Positions 18,609 to 27,637 of a stretch of 64,000 nucleotides of DNA are shown one piece after another. The notes below the pieces were generated by a model. It was not told where the DNA came from and made no database searches. It saw only the letters and a list, made by a program, of their open reading frames with translations. Origin of the DNA: Pseudotabrizicola sp. (GTDB lineage Bacteria > Pseudomonadota > Alphaproteobacteria > Rhodobacterales > Rhodobacteraceae); NCBI RefSeq assembly GCF_030656345.1, contig NZ_JAUSNR010000019.1, positions 1 through 64,000 of the forward strand. Reading direction: 5' to 3'. How positions within the stretch are numbered: the stretch's first letter is position 1; each line of letters starts with the position of its first letter. A program made the translations under genes and the position numbers.

Positions 18609-19133
18609 CTAAGCCCGCAACTGCGTCCCGGCCTGTCGCTGGCACCACGCCATGACGGCTGCTTCATCTGTCCCCAGCGCTATGGCAAATGTTCCGGCAA
18701 AAAGATCAAACCCCGCCCGGTTCTTTTCCGAAACGCTGATCAGCACCGGCACCCCCAGCGCCATGGCCTGCGCGATGACCGGGCGAAAGCCCCGGCCCTC
18801 GGCCTCTTGCTTGCCGAATTTGTTCAGGATCAGCAGCTGCGGCGGCGCGGCATTCAGAGCCGCATCCACCCGCCCGGCCGCGTCTTCCAGCCCGGCAGCA
18901 TCCAACCGGCAGCCCCGGGCATGTTGGCCCAGGCTCTGGCTGATCCGGACGATGCTGTCGTCCGTCAACAGCCGCAGGTCCATCAGGCAGGGTCGGTCGG
19001 GGTCGGTCTCGGTATTGACCTGCACCACGCCGCCCAGCACAACCCCTGCCGCAGCAAGCCGCTGGGCCACGCGGGCCAGCAGCCGGTCGCCATCTCCCCG
19101 ATCCGGGGCGGATACAAATGCCAGCATCTTCAC
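18609..19133 (-). CDS. DUF2478 protein, molybdenum-metabolism associated
   Basis: A 174-residue protein of DUF2478, found beside molybdenum transport or cofactor genes. It begins with a nucleotide-binding-like loop (AFVSAPDRGDGDRLLARVAQRL), has a central CLMDLRLLTDD and a Walker-B-like LLILNKFGKQEAEGRG. The family is thought to be P-loop related, but the loop lacks a standard GKT/S. Translation probably starts at GTG 19133; an ATG two codons in is possible. It is divergent from mobA with about 84 bases between. Confidence 0.75.
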   Translation of the reverse strand: MKMLAFVSAPDRGDGDRLLARVAQRLAAAGVVLGGVVQVNTETDPDRPCLMDLRLLTDDSIVRISQSLGQHARGCRLDAAGLEDAAGRVDAALNAAPPQLLILNKFGKQEAEGRGFRPVIAQAMALGVPVLISVSEKNRAGFDLFAGTFAIALGTDEAAVMAWCQRQAGTQLRA

Positions 19134-19217
19134 CTGCCCCGTTGGCTTGAATCTTGACGGCCCTGCTTACATGATGGTGGCGATGCGCGAAAGCGCCGGC
19201 TTAGGACAGGACAGATC

Positions 19218-19832
19218 ATGCAGCGTGCCGGGCCGATCGGCGTCATTCTGGCGGGCGGGCAATCGCGGCGCATGGGCGGGGGTGACAAGGGGTTGCTGAG
19301 CTTGGATGGCCACAGCATCCTGCACCATGTGATCGCTCGCTTGTCACCACAGGTGCAGCGCATGGCGATCAATGCCAATGGCGATGCCACGCGCTTTGCC
19401 CCGTTCAACCTGCCCGTGCTGCCCGACCCGGTGCCGGGCCTCCCCGGCCCGCTGGCGGGGGTGCTTGCGGCGATGGACTGGGCGGCGGGCCTTGGCGCGG
19501 CCACGGTGATCACCGTGGCCGCTGATACGCCGTTCTTTCCCACCGATCTGGTCACGCGCCTGCAAGCAGCGGGCGGTTCTGCAGGGTTCAGCCTTGCCGC
19601 AACCGGCAAGGATACCGCGCCCGACTGGCACCCGGTGTTTGGCCTTTGGCCGGTCGCGCTGCGCCATATCCTCCGCCAAGATCTGTTGGCCGGGCAACGC
19701 AAGGTGAACACATGGGCGGTGCAGAACGGGGCGCGGCCGGCGCTGTTTGCAGGCACCAACCCGTTTTTCAACATCAACACGCCCGAGGATCTGGCCATCG
19801 CGCGCGCGCGCATCGCCCGCCATGAGGTTTGA
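19218..19832 (+). CDS. mobA: Molybdenum cofactor guanylyltransferase MobA
   Basis: A 204-residue enzyme that joins GMP from GTP to molybdopterin to make the guanine dinucleotide cofactor used by DMSO-reductase-type enzymes. The nucleotide-binding signature is at the start (GVILAGGQSRRMGGGDKGLL), followed by LPDPVPGLPGPLAGVLAAM and VAADTPFFPTDL, where the Asp binds Mg. The C-terminal FFNINTPEDL is standard. Its last codons overlap the next gene by 11 bases. Confidence 0.95.
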   Translation: MQRAGPIGVILAGGQSRRMGGGDKGLLSLDGHSILHHVIARLSPQVQRMAINANGDATRFAPFNLPVLPDPVPGLPGPLAGVLAAMDWAAGLGAATVITVAADTPFFPTDLVTRLQAAGGSAGFSLAATGKDTAPDWHPVFGLWPVALRHILRQDLLAGQRKVNTWAVQNGARPALFAGTNPFFNINTPEDLAIARARIARHEV

Positions 19833-20679
19833 CCGCGTCGCCATCCTCGACTGGTCCGCAGCCAAAGGGCCAAAGCGTGGCAAGGATTCGATATGGCTGG
19901 CTGTGGCGGCACCTCAAGGCTGCACCGCCCACAACATCGCCACCCGGCCCGCCGCCGAGGCCGCACTTACGGCGCTGATTGCCGATTCTCTGGCCCAGAA
20001 CCACCGTCTGCTGCTAGGCGCGGATTTCGCTTTTGGCGCGCCAGAGGGGTTCGTCGCCCGGCTGACCGGACAGCCCGATGCGCTGTCATGGTGGGGCTGG
20101 CTGGCAGACCGGGTGACCGATACGCCCGGAAATGTCAGCAATTACCGCCAGATCGCCGCCCAGATGAACAGCGCCTTTGCCGGCGACGGCCCGTTCTGGG
20201 GCAATGGCGAAAAAATCCCCACCCCCGGCCTGCCCCGCCTGAAACCCGTTTTGCCGCCCGGTCTGGCCACGCATCGCGCCACCGATCTGGTCGCGCGCGG
20301 GCCGGGGGCGTCGCCAAAGCCCATCTGGCAACTGGCGGGGGCAGGGGCGGTGGGGGCGCAGGTGCTGACCGGGGTGCCAGTGCTGGAACGGCTGCGGCAG
20401 CGTTTCACCGGGCAGGTCTCGGTCTGGCCGTTTGAGCCGCCAACCACGCCCATCGTGCTGGCCGAGGTATATCCGTCGCTGCTGGCCGCAGTCGTCCGCC
20501 GCCACGTGGCCGCCACCGGCATGGTCGCGGATGAGGCACAGGTGCGGCTGTTGGCCGCAGCACTTCACCGCCTTGGCCCCACTGAGATGAAACGGCTGTT
20601 CACCCTGCCCCACCCCGTGCCGGAGGAGGGCTGGATTCTGGGTGCGGGTCACGCCGCATTGCTGCAAGCGTCAGGCTGA
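19822..20679 (+). CDS. Conserved protein coupled to mobA, unknown function
   Basis: A 285-residue protein whose ATG lies inside the 3' end of mobA, so the two are translationally coupled. The start, RVAILDWSAAKGPKRGKDSIW, with later LLLGADFAFGAPEGF and the C-terminal LAEVYPSLLA, resembles the RNase-H-like core of DUF429-type proteins: an Asp in the first strand and an acidic residue in ADFAFG. Some genomes label such genes as molybdopterin guanine dinucleotide synthesis proteins, probably only from position. It converges on tusA, overlapping by 9 bases. Confidence 0.7.
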   Translation: MRFDRVAILDWSAAKGPKRGKDSIWLAVAAPQGCTAHNIATRPAAEAALTALIADSLAQNHRLLLGADFAFGAPEGFVARLTGQPDALSWWGWLADRVTDTPGNVSNYRQIAAQMNSAFAGDGPFWGNGEKIPTPGLPRLKPVLPPGLATHRATDLVARGPGASPKPIWQLAGAGAVGAQVLTGVPVLERLRQRFTGQVSVWPFEPPTTPIVLAEVYPSLLAAVVRRHVAATGMVADEAQVRLLAAALHRLGPTEMKRLFTLPHPVPEEGWILGAGHAALLQASG

Positions 20680-20910
20680 CCCTTTGCGGATCAGAAACAC
20701 ATGCGCGGTACCGTCCTGATCTACCGCCAGCAACGTATCCCCCGACTGGCTGCAATAATGCGGCATGTCGATGACAGAGGCCGGATCGGTCGCCACCACC
20801 CGCAGCACCTGCCCGGGCTGCATCGCCAGCAACCGCTTGCGCGCGCGCAAAACCGGCAGCGGGCACAACAGCCCCGCGGCATCAAGCTCCACGTCCCAAC
20901 CCGCCGTCAA
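20671..20910 (-). CDS. tusA: TusA-family sulfur carrier protein
   Basis: A 79-residue SirA/TusA protein. The family signature is ELDAAGLLCPLPVLRARKRL, with the sulfur-carrying Cys in the CPxP motif at residue 16, followed by VVATDPASVIDMPHYC. TusA passes persulfide sulfur to tRNA thiolation, molybdenum cofactor or other acceptors. The start is taken as TTG 20910, which overlaps the kdsB stop (TTGA) and puts the CPxP at its normal distance; the next choice is GTG a few codons inside. It closes the kds operon and abuts the molybdenum genes. Confidence 0.85.
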   Translation of the reverse strand: MTAGWDVELDAAGLLCPLPVLRARKRLLAMQPGQVLRVVATDPASVIDMPHYCSQSGDTLLAVDQDGTAHVFLIRKGSA

Positions 20911-21710
20911 TCCCAGCCCATCCGCGCCAGATACCCCTCGATCAGCGGCACATCGCTTGGGTTGTTCAGCTCCCAGAACACCGCTCCGGGGGCAGATACC
21001 TCGACCATGCGGATAGGGTGGCCGTTTTCCAGAAACCGCAGCTGCTCCAGCCCCTCCAGCCCCTCCAGCGGCCCCGGCTCCCAACTCTGATAGGCCGCCA
21101 GTGCCGAAGGGCGATAGGCGTAGACACCGACATGATGGAACACCGGCACCTTGCCGTTCACAATGCCGCGGCCGTTGGTGAAGGGGATCACCTCTTTCGA
21201 GAAATACAGCGCCCGTCCGGCCCGGTCAGCCACCACAGTGGTGGCCCCCACGCGGCCGGCGCGGCGGTCCATCAGCAGGTTTTCCACCGTCTCCGGGTCA
21301 CAGCGCAAAAACGGCGTCGCCATGCTGCATTCTGGATCGGCGCGCATGGCGTCGATCAGCGCGGTCACGAAATGGGCCGGCGTCAGCGGGGCATCGCCTT
21401 GCAGGTTCACCACGATATCCGCCGTGATGCCCGCCACCGCAACCGCTTCGGCCACCCGCTCGGTGCCGTTGCGGCAGGTGTCAGAGGTCATGATCACATC
21501 AGCCCCGATCCGTCGCGCCTCATCGGCGATGCGTTCGTCATCGGTGGCGACATAGATCGGGATCTGCCCACAGGACGCGGCCCGCCCCGCCATCACAGAC
21601 CGCTCAATCAGGCTGCGCGCCACGCCCTTGGCCCCGGTCAGCGCCACCAGCGGTTTACCGGGATAGCGCGTGCTGGCAAAGCGTGCCGGAATAATGATGC
21701 AGGCGTCCAT
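20907..21710 (-). CDS. kdsB: 3-deoxy-manno-octulosonate cytidylyltransferase
   Basis: A 267-residue enzyme that activates Kdo as CMP-Kdo for lipid A core synthesis. Seen are IIPARFASTRYPGKPLVALTG at the start (nucleotide loop), YVATDDERIADEA, MTSDTCRNGTERVAEA, NLQGDAPL (metal-binding Asp), and FHHVGVYAYR. Its ATG is 2 bases from the kdsA stop, and its stop overlaps the tusA start. Confidence 0.96.
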   Translation of the reverse strand: MDACIIIPARFASTRYPGKPLVALTGAKGVARSLIERSVMAGRAASCGQIPIYVATDDERIADEARRIGADVIMTSDTCRNGTERVAEAVAVAGITADIVVNLQGDAPLTPAHFVTALIDAMRADPECSMATPFLRCDPETVENLLMDRRAGRVGATTVVADRAGRALYFSKEVIPFTNGRGIVNGKVPVFHHVGVYAYRPSALAAYQSWEPGPLEGLEGLEQLRFLENGHPIRMVEVSAPGAVFWELNNPSDVPLIEGYLARMGWD

Positions 21711-21712
21711 GC

Positions 21713-22540
21713 TTACAGCCCCTTTGCCAGACGATCAAAAGCGCACAGCGTGCCGATCAGCGCCTTCATATTGTGAAGATGGATCATGTTCGGCCCGTCG
21801 CTGGGTGCGGTGTCAGGGTCTTCATGGGTTTCGATAAACAGCGCCGACACCCCGACCGCACAGGCCGCCCGCGCCAGCACCGGCGCAAACTGCCGCTGCC
21901 CGCCTGATGACCCGCCCAGCCCGCCGGGCTGCTGCACCGAATGGGTGGCATCAAACACCACCGGCCAGCCGGTTTCCGCCATCGTCGGCAGACCGCGGAA
22001 ATCGGTGACCAAAGTGTTATAGCCAAACGACGTCCCGCGCTCGCACAGCATGATCCTCCGGTTGCCGGTGCTTTCCACCTTGGCCGCGACGTTTTTCATG
22101 TCCCAGGGGGCCAGAAACTGCCCCTTCTTGATGTTGATCGCCAAGCCGGTTTCACCCGCCGCCAGCAACAGATCGGTCTGGCGGCACAGGAACGCCGGGA
22201 TCTGCAGCACGTCGACAGCCTGCGCCGCAATCGCGCAATGCGCCGGTTCGTGCACATCGGTCAGCACCGGCACGCCATATTCGGCGCGGATGTCGGACAG
22301 GATGCGCAACCCCATCTCCATCCCCAGGCCCCGGTTGGTGCTGAGCGATGACCGGTTGGCCTTGTCATAGCTGGCCTTGAAGATGAACTTGGTGCCCGTG
22401 GGCGCACACGCGTCCAGCAACCCTTCGCAGATCATCCGGGCGTGGGCAGAGCTTTCCAGCTGGCACGGGCCAGAGATCAGCGCAATCGGCGCATTCCCCC
22501 CGATTGCAATATCGCCCACAGTTACGGTTTGCTGATCCAT
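21713..22540 (-). CDS. kdsA: 3-deoxy-8-phosphooctulonate synthase
   Basis: A 275-residue enzyme that condenses phosphoenolpyruvate with arabinose 5-phosphate to Kdo 8-phosphate. Seen are LISGPCQLESSAHA, FKASYDKANRSS, LTDVHEP, KKGQFLAPWDMKN and FDATHSVQQPG. The Cys in GPCQLES occupies the position that is Cys in metal-dependent and Asn in metal-independent enzymes, so this one should need a divalent metal. It is 7 bases after kdsD and 2 bases before kdsB. Confidence 0.96.
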   Translation of the reverse strand: MDQQTVTVGDIAIGGNAPIALISGPCQLESSAHARMICEGLLDACAPTGTKFIFKASYDKANRSSLSTNRGLGMEMGLRILSDIRAEYGVPVLTDVHEPAHCAIAAQAVDVLQIPAFLCRQTDLLLAAGETGLAINIKKGQFLAPWDMKNVAAKVESTGNRRIMLCERGTSFGYNTLVTDFRGLPTMAETGWPVVFDATHSVQQPGGLGGSSGGQRQFAPVLARAACAVGVSALFIETHEDPDTAPSDGPNMIHLHNMKALIGTLCAFDRLAKGL

Positions 22541-22547
22541 CAGTCCC

Positions 22548-23522
22548 TCACATCACGCCAATGCGCAAAAGATCGTGCAGATGCACGATCCCCACGGGCC
22601 GCCCGTCTTCGCAAACAAACAGCGCAGAAATTTTCGACTTGTTCACAATCGCCAGAGCCTCAGCCGCCAGAGTTTGCGGGGCCACGGTTTTCGGGTTTTT
22701 CGTCGCCACATCGCCCGCCGTACGGTCCAGCAGCCCGACAATGTTGCGCCGCAGGTCCCCATCGGTGACCACGCCCACCAACATGCCTGCCGCGTCCACC
22801 ACGCCGGTCACGCCCAGACCACCCGCCGTCATTTCGCGCACCACATCCTGCATCGGGGCATCCTGCGCCACCAAAGGCACCGCAGAATGCATCACCTGCC
22901 GAACCAGCGTCAGCTGCGCGCCCAGCTTGCCGCCGGGGTGATAGGTGCGGAACTGGTCCGCCTCAAACCGCCGCGCCTCCATCAACGCCACCGCCAGCGC
23001 ATCGCCCAGGCCCATCATCAGCGTGGTCGACGTGGTCGGGGCCATGCCGATGGCACAGGCCTCGGGCAGATCGGGGATGGTCAGCCGGTAGTTTACTGCA
23101 CGCATCAAGGTGCTGGCCGGGTCGCGTGACAACCCGATCAGCGGAATGGCGAACCGGGCGCAATGTGCGATCAGGTCACGCAGTTCCGACGTCTCACCGC
23201 TGTTGGACAGCAGGATGCAGATGTCATCCGGCGTGACCATGCCCAGATCGCCATGGCTCGCTTCAGCCGGATGCACGAACAGCGATGGCGTTCCGGTCGA
23301 GGCCAGTGTGGCCGCAATCTTGCGCGCTACATGCCCCGATTTGCCGATCCCCGACAGCACCGCACGGCCCTTCAGATCCAGCAGCGCCGTCACCGCGCCG
23401 GCAAAATCAGCGGGCAGCGCCGCCGCCAGCGTCAGCAGCGCCTCCCCCTCGATCCGCAGCACACGGGTTGCGGCGCGGCAATGCGCCTCGGCAGTCAGGG
23501 CGGGCAATGTCATGTCAGCCAT
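22548..23522 (-). CDS. kdsD: Arabinose-5-phosphate isomerase (SIS plus CBS domains)
   Basis: A 324-residue KpsF/GutQ-type enzyme that converts ribulose 5-phosphate to arabinose 5-phosphate, the first step toward Kdo. The SIS domain (about residues 40-180) contains LSGIGKSGHVARKIAATLASTG, FVHPAEASHGDLG, LLSNSGETSEL and MAPTTSTTLMMGLGDALA. Two CBS domains follow (about 205-324). The ATG at 23522 has AAGGAAGG upstream. It is the first gene of the kdsD-kdsA-kdsB-tusA run. Confidence 0.95.
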   Translation of the reverse strand: MADMTLPALTAEAHCRAATRVLRIEGEALLTLAAALPADFAGAVTALLDLKGRAVLSGIGKSGHVARKIAATLASTGTPSLFVHPAEASHGDLGMVTPDDICILLSNSGETSELRDLIAHCARFAIPLIGLSRDPASTLMRAVNYRLTIPDLPEACAIGMAPTTSTTLMMGLGDALAVALMEARRFEADQFRTYHPGGKLGAQLTLVRQVMHSAVPLVAQDAPMQDVVREMTAGGLGVTGVVDAAGMLVGVVTDGDLRRNIVGLLDRTAGDVATKNPKTVAPQTLAAEALAIVNKSKISALFVCEDGRPVGIVHLHDLLRIGVM

Positions 23523-23587
23523 CGGGCGGGCCTTCCTTGGGTCGCGCCTGTAGTGCCACGCGTGGCCCCGCCTGTCCAGAACCGGGC

Positions 23588-24652
23588 CTAGCGCTTCAGA
23601 AACCAGCGCGCCCCGATCTGCGCCGCAAACACCGCCATCGCAATCCGCACCACATGATGCGCAGTCACATAAATCGCGCTGATGTTCAGGCTCAGCGCGA
23701 TCAGGCTCATTTCCGCCAGCCCTCCGGGGGCAAAGGCCAGGAACACCGCCGCCACCGGCTCCCCCACCAGCGCGTGCAGCGCCAACGCAAAGCCAAAGGC
23801 CAGCGCCATCACCGCCGCGCCGTTCAGCACCGCCAACAGCCCGGCCCGCCGCAGCATGGCACCCGTCACCCCGGCAAAGCGCGCGCCCAGCCCGGTGCCC
23901 AGCACCACCTGCGTGAGCGAGATCAGCCACCCCGGCGGCACGTCTTCCACCCAGCCCAGCCCATGCGCCAAAGCCGACAGGATCAGCGGCCCGGTGATGA
24001 TCCACGCCGGAATCCGGCACAGCCGCGCCAGCCAGACCCCCACGCCACCACAGACCAGCAGCACCAGCACATCGCGCAAGCTCAGCGCCACATCAGCCCC
24101 CGTCATCTGCACGCCAGAGGCAGAGCCGACAGAATGCCCCGTCACACCCAGAAAGATCAGCGGCACCGCAATGATGGTCAGGATCAGCCGCAAGAACTGC
24201 ATCACTGTCAGCAGCCGCACATCGGCCCCGGCCTCTTCGCCCAACTGCACGCTTTCGATCAGCCCGCCCGGCAGCGCGCAGAAAAACGCGTCCACTTGCG
24301 CCAGCCCGCCCCGGCGAAAGATCACATAGCCCAGCCCATGCGCCACCGGCACGAACACCAGCAGCGCCAGCAGGCTCGGGCCCCAGCCCAGGGCCTCCCG
24401 CGCGACTTGCGGGGTGAACGCCCCGCCAATCGCCACCCCGATCACCGGCACAAAGGCCATGCGCAGCCGCATCGGCATGGTGACCGCGCGGCCAAGGGGC
24501 CGCCAACCCATCGCCGCCGTCACCCCCACCGCCAGAAGCGAGCCCAGCAGGTAACCCAGCGGCAGCCCCAAAGCCGCCGCCAGCATCCCGCCCGCAGCCC
24601 CGATCGCAAGCGTCAGCGCCAGTGCCGGAATGTCCACCCGCAGATCTACCAA
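23588..24652 (-). CDS. AbrB family membrane protein
   Basis: A 354-residue protein with ten or more membrane segments in two similar halves, each with a glycine-rich entry ([22 protein letters not shown] near residue 30 and [22 protein letters not shown] near residue 215). This is the AbrB duplication architecture (once mis-named ammonia monooxygenase; not the AbrB DNA-binding protein). Substrate is unknown. Its ATG lies inside the end of slyX, and kdsD follows 65 bases later. Confidence 0.85.
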   Translation of the reverse strand: MVDLRVDIPALALTLAIGAAGGMLAAALGLPLGYLLGSLLAVGVTAAMGWRPLGRAVTMPMRLRMAFVPVIGVAIGGAFTPQVAREALGWGPSLLALLVFVPVAHGLGYVIFRRGGLAQVDAFFCALPGGLIESVQLGEEAGADVRLLTVMQFLRLILTIIAVPLIFLGVTGHSVGSASGVQMTGADVALSLRDVLVLLVCGGVGVWLARLCRIPAWIITGPLILSALAHGLGWVEDVPPGWLISLTQVVLGTGLGARFAGVTGAMLRRAGLLAVLNGAAVMALAFGFALALHALVGEPVAAVFLAFAPGGLAEMSLIALSLNISAIYVTAHHVVRIAMAVFAAQIGARWFLKR

Positions 24653-24849
24653 TGCGGCGGCCTCACATTGGCGGCGGGCGCGCCCCCGGCCCCGTCTTCG
24701 CGCTCGGCCTCGCGTTCCACCAGCAGGCCGACCAGCCGGGTCAGCCGGTCAATCTCCTTTTGCTGCGCGCTCACCACGTCCGACAGATCATCGACCGCCC
24801 GCAGCAGATGCGCCATCCGCTCTTCCATGCTGTCAATCCGGTCCATCAT
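24646..24849 (-). CDS. slyX: SlyX family protein
   Basis: A 67-residue protein formed almost entirely of a heptad-repeat coiled coil (residues 5-50: [20 protein letters not shown]...[13 protein letters not shown]) with the usual short C-terminal PPHW-type tail, a SlyX hallmark. Function is unknown. Its last codons overlap the start of the AbrB-family gene, and it is divergent from hisS. Confidence 0.9.
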   Translation of the reverse strand: MMDRIDSMEERMAHLLRAVDDLSDVVSAQQKEIDRLTRLVGLLVEREAEREDGAGGAPAANVRPPHW

Positions 24850-24923
24850 CCACCTGTGCCGCTTGCCGCCATCCCCCCCATCCGTTACAGGATGCCCGGC
24901 AAAGATCGAAGGGCCAAACCGCC

Positions 24924-26531
24924 ATGTCCGACGCGAAAATCCGCCGCCCAAGGGCCGAAACCCCCAAAGGCTTCCGCGATTACTTCGGGGCCGAAGTGAC
25001 CGAACGAAAGGCCATGCTGGACAAGATCGCTGCGGTCTATCACCGCTATGGTTTTGATCCGCTGGAAACCAGCGCGGTGGAAACCGTTGAATCTCTTGGT
25101 AAATTCCTGCCGGACGTCGACCGCCCGAATGAGGGCGTGTTCGCGTGGCAGGAGGATGAGGCCGACTGGCTGGCCCTGCGCTACGACCTGACAGCACCCC
25201 TTGCACGGGTGGCTGCACAATACCGCAACGACCTGCCATCGCCCTACCGCCGCTATGCGATGGGGCCGGTCTGGCGCAACGAAAAGCCCGGCCCGGGCCG
25301 ATTCCGCCAGTTCTATCAATGCGATGCCGATACCGTGGGCGCGCCATCGGTCGCCGCCGACGCCGAAATCTGCGCCATGCTGGCCGACGCGCTGGAAGCC
25401 GCAGGGATTGAGCGCGGCGATTATGTGGTCAAGGTCAACAACCGCAAGGTGCTGAATGGGGTGATGGAGGTGGCGGGCGTTCTCGACCCGTCAGACCCGG
25501 AGAAATTTGCTGACGAACGCGGCATCGTCCTACGAGCAATCGACAAGATCGACCGGCTAGGGGTTGAGGGCGTTCGCGCGCTTCTGGGTGAGGGTCGCAA
25601 AGATGCCAGCGGCGACTTTACGAAGGGCGCAGGACTTTCGGAGTCCCAAATACGAGTGCTGATGCAGTTCATCCAAGCAAAAATGTATATTGACCAAGAA
25701 TTGGCACTCGGTTCGGTTAAGTTTGCGCGAATTGATCACCCTGCAGCAGAAATTTTCCATGCAGCAGCGCTTCGACAAGACAGTCCGACCAAGAAAGCGC
25801 TAGTCCTTCGAAACTTGTTCACATGCTCTTACTTGGGAGAAATTGTAGGAAACTCAGCGCAGGGCAAACAAGGTGCGCTAGAACTTTTCGAGATAGCTTT
25901 CACCTTAGGTCAGTTAGGCTACGGCCCAGACCGCATCGTGATTGACCCCGGCGTCGTCCGGGGCTTGGGCTACTACACCGGCCCGGTCTACGAGGCGGAA
26001 CTGACCTTCGAAATCCTCGACGAAAAGGGCCGCAAGCGCCAGTTCGGCTCCGTCGCAGGCGGGGGCCGCTACGACGACCTCGTGAAACGCTTCACCGGCC
26101 AGTCCGTACCCGCCACCGGCGTCTCCATCGGTGTCGACCGCCTGCTCGCCGCCCTGCACGCCAAGGGTCGCATCAGCACCGACACCACCGGCCCCGTCGT
26201 CGTTACCGTGATGGACCGTGACCGCATGGCCGATTACATGTCCATGGTCAGCGATCTGCGCAACGCGGGCATCCGCGCCGAAACCTACCTCGGCAACCCG
26301 AAAAACTTCGGCAACCAGTTGAAATACGCCGACAAACGCAACTCCCCCATCGCCATCATTCAGGGCGGGAATGAGGCGGATGCGGGCACTGTCATCCTCA
26401 AAGACCTGATCCTCGGCGCGAAGATCGCGCAGAACGCCACGCTGGAGGAATGGAAAGACCGCCCCGCACAGGTCGAAGTCCCGCGTGCAGACCTCGTCGC
26501 CGCCGTGCGCCGGATGCTGGACCAGAACTGA
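24924..26531 (+). CDS. hisS: Histidyl-tRNA synthetase with a foreign-looking internal segment
   Basis: A 535-residue class II synthetase that charges tRNA-His. Seen are PKGFRDYF at the start, [37 protein letters not shown] (motif 2), [17 protein letters not shown] (HisA motif), [14 protein letters not shown] and the C-terminal anticodon domain. Residues about 233-332 (25621-25920) are encoded at about 48% GC by hand count; 60-base samples on either side are 62-63%. That part shows A/T-ending codons rare elsewhere and lacks the wording usual for this family here. The protein also looks some tens of residues longer than I expect. The frame stays open, so the enzyme is probably functional. It overlaps hisZ as TGATG. 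Confidence 0.92.
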   Translation: MSDAKIRRPRAETPKGFRDYFGAEVTERKAMLDKIAAVYHRYGFDPLETSAVETVESLGKFLPDVDRPNEGVFAWQEDEADWLALRYDLTAPLARVAAQYRNDLPSPYRRYAMGPVWRNEKPGPGRFRQFYQCDADTVGAPSVAADAEICAMLADALEAAGIERGDYVVKVNNRKVLNGVMEVAGVLDPSDPEKFADERGIVLRAIDKIDRLGVEGVRALLGEGRKDASGDFTKGAGLSESQIRVLMQFIQAKMYIDQELALGSVKFARIDHPAAEIFHAAALRQDSPTKKALVLRNLFTCSYLGEIVGNSAQGKQGALELFEIAFTLGQLGYGPDRIVIDPGVVRGLGYYTGPVYEAELTFEILDEKGRKRQFGSVAGGGRYDDLVKRFTGQSVPATGVSIGVDRLLAALHAKGRISTDTTGPVVVTVMDRDRMADYMSMVSDLRNAGIRAETYLGNPKNFGNQLKYADKRNSPIAIIQGGNEADAGTVILKDLILGAKIAQNATLEEWKDRPAQVEVPRADLVAAVRRMLDQN

Positions 26532-27637
26532 TGCGCACAGGGGCCGAACGCAGCCTGTCCGACCGCCTTGCCGCGTGGTTCACCGATCAGGGGGCCACGC
26601 TGGTCGAGGCCGATATCCTGCTGCCCGCCGAAACCCTGCTGGACCTCTATGGCGAAGATATCCGCGCCCGCGCCTACATGACCGTCGATCCGGTGCAGGG
26701 CGAAATGATGCTGCGCCCGGACTTTACCGTGCCGGTGGTGCAGCAGCACATGGCGGGCGGTGCCGACCCCGCCACCTATGCCTATTCCGGCCCGGTGTTT
26801 CGCAAACAGACCCACGCGGGCGACCGCCCTTCGGAATACCATCAGGCCGGGATCGAGATCTTCCGCCGCGACGAGCCCGAAGCGTCTGACGCGCGCGTTT
26901 TTGCCCTGATCGACCGCGTTCTGCGCGAAAACGGCCTGACCCTGCGCCCGGTCACCGGAGATATCGGCATCCTGATGGCCGCCGTGCGCGGCCTTGCCAC
27001 CACCGAGCGCCGCAAACAGGCGCTGTTGCGCCACATCTGGCGGCCCCAACGCTTCCGCGCCTTGCTCGACCGTTTCTCGGGCCGCGCCCCGGTGCCTGCG
27101 GCCCGCAAGAACCTGCTTGACCGTCTGGCCGCAGGCACCCCCGCCGATCTGATCGCGCAGGCTGGCACCTTCACCGGCCTGCGCGGCGAGGCCGAAATCA
27201 CCGCCCGAGTGCAAGCCCTGACCGAAGACGCACAAACCCCGCCGCTGAACGCGCCCGAGGCCGCGCTGCTCTATGACCTGCTCTCCCTGCAAGCCCCGTC
27301 GCGCGCCGCGCTGCAGCACCTGCGCGGCATCGCGCCGATGCTGCCCGCCATCACCCCGGCGGTGGACCGCTTTGCGGCGCGGCTCGACGCTCTCAACGCG
27401 CAAGGCATCGACACCGAAACCCTGCCGTTCGAGGCCAGCCATGGCCGGACCAGTCTGGAATACTACGATGGCTTCGTCTTCAGCTTCCACGCCGACGACC
27501 CGGCTTTGCCCCCCTTATCCAGCGGCGGACGTTATGATGCGCTGACCGCCGTGCTGGGGCAGGGCAAATCCATCCCTGCCGTTGGCGGCGTGATCCGCGC
27601 CGGGCTGATGGCCCGGTTGATGGGGGACCAGTCATGA
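26531..27637 (+). CDS. hisZ: ATP phosphoribosyltransferase regulatory subunit HisZ
   Basis: A 368-residue HisRS-like protein without tRNA-charging activity that activates the short form of HisG. It keeps class II synthetase-like patches (MLRPDFTVPVVQQHM, YSGPVFRKQ, EYHQAGIEIF, and the late SLEYYDGFVFSF and SSGGRYDAL). The start ATG shares a base with the hisS stop. Its end overlaps hisG by 4 bases, which fits the HisG4-HisZ4 complex. Confidence 0.94.
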   Translation: MRTGAERSLSDRLAAWFTDQGATLVEADILLPAETLLDLYGEDIRARAYMTVDPVQGEMMLRPDFTVPVVQQHMAGGADPATYAYSGPVFRKQTHAGDRPSEYHQAGIEIFRRDEPEASDARVFALIDRVLRENGLTLRPVTGDIGILMAAVRGLATTERRKQALLRHIWRPQRFRALLDRFSGRAPVPAARKNLLDRLAAGTPADLIAQAGTFTGLRGEAEITARVQALTEDAQTPPLNAPEAALLYDLLSLQAPSRAALQHLRGIAPMLPAITPAVDRFAARLDALNAQGIDTETLPFEASHGRTSLEYYDGFVFSFHADDPALPPLSSGGRYDALTAVLGQGKSIPAVGGVIRAGLMARLMGDQS

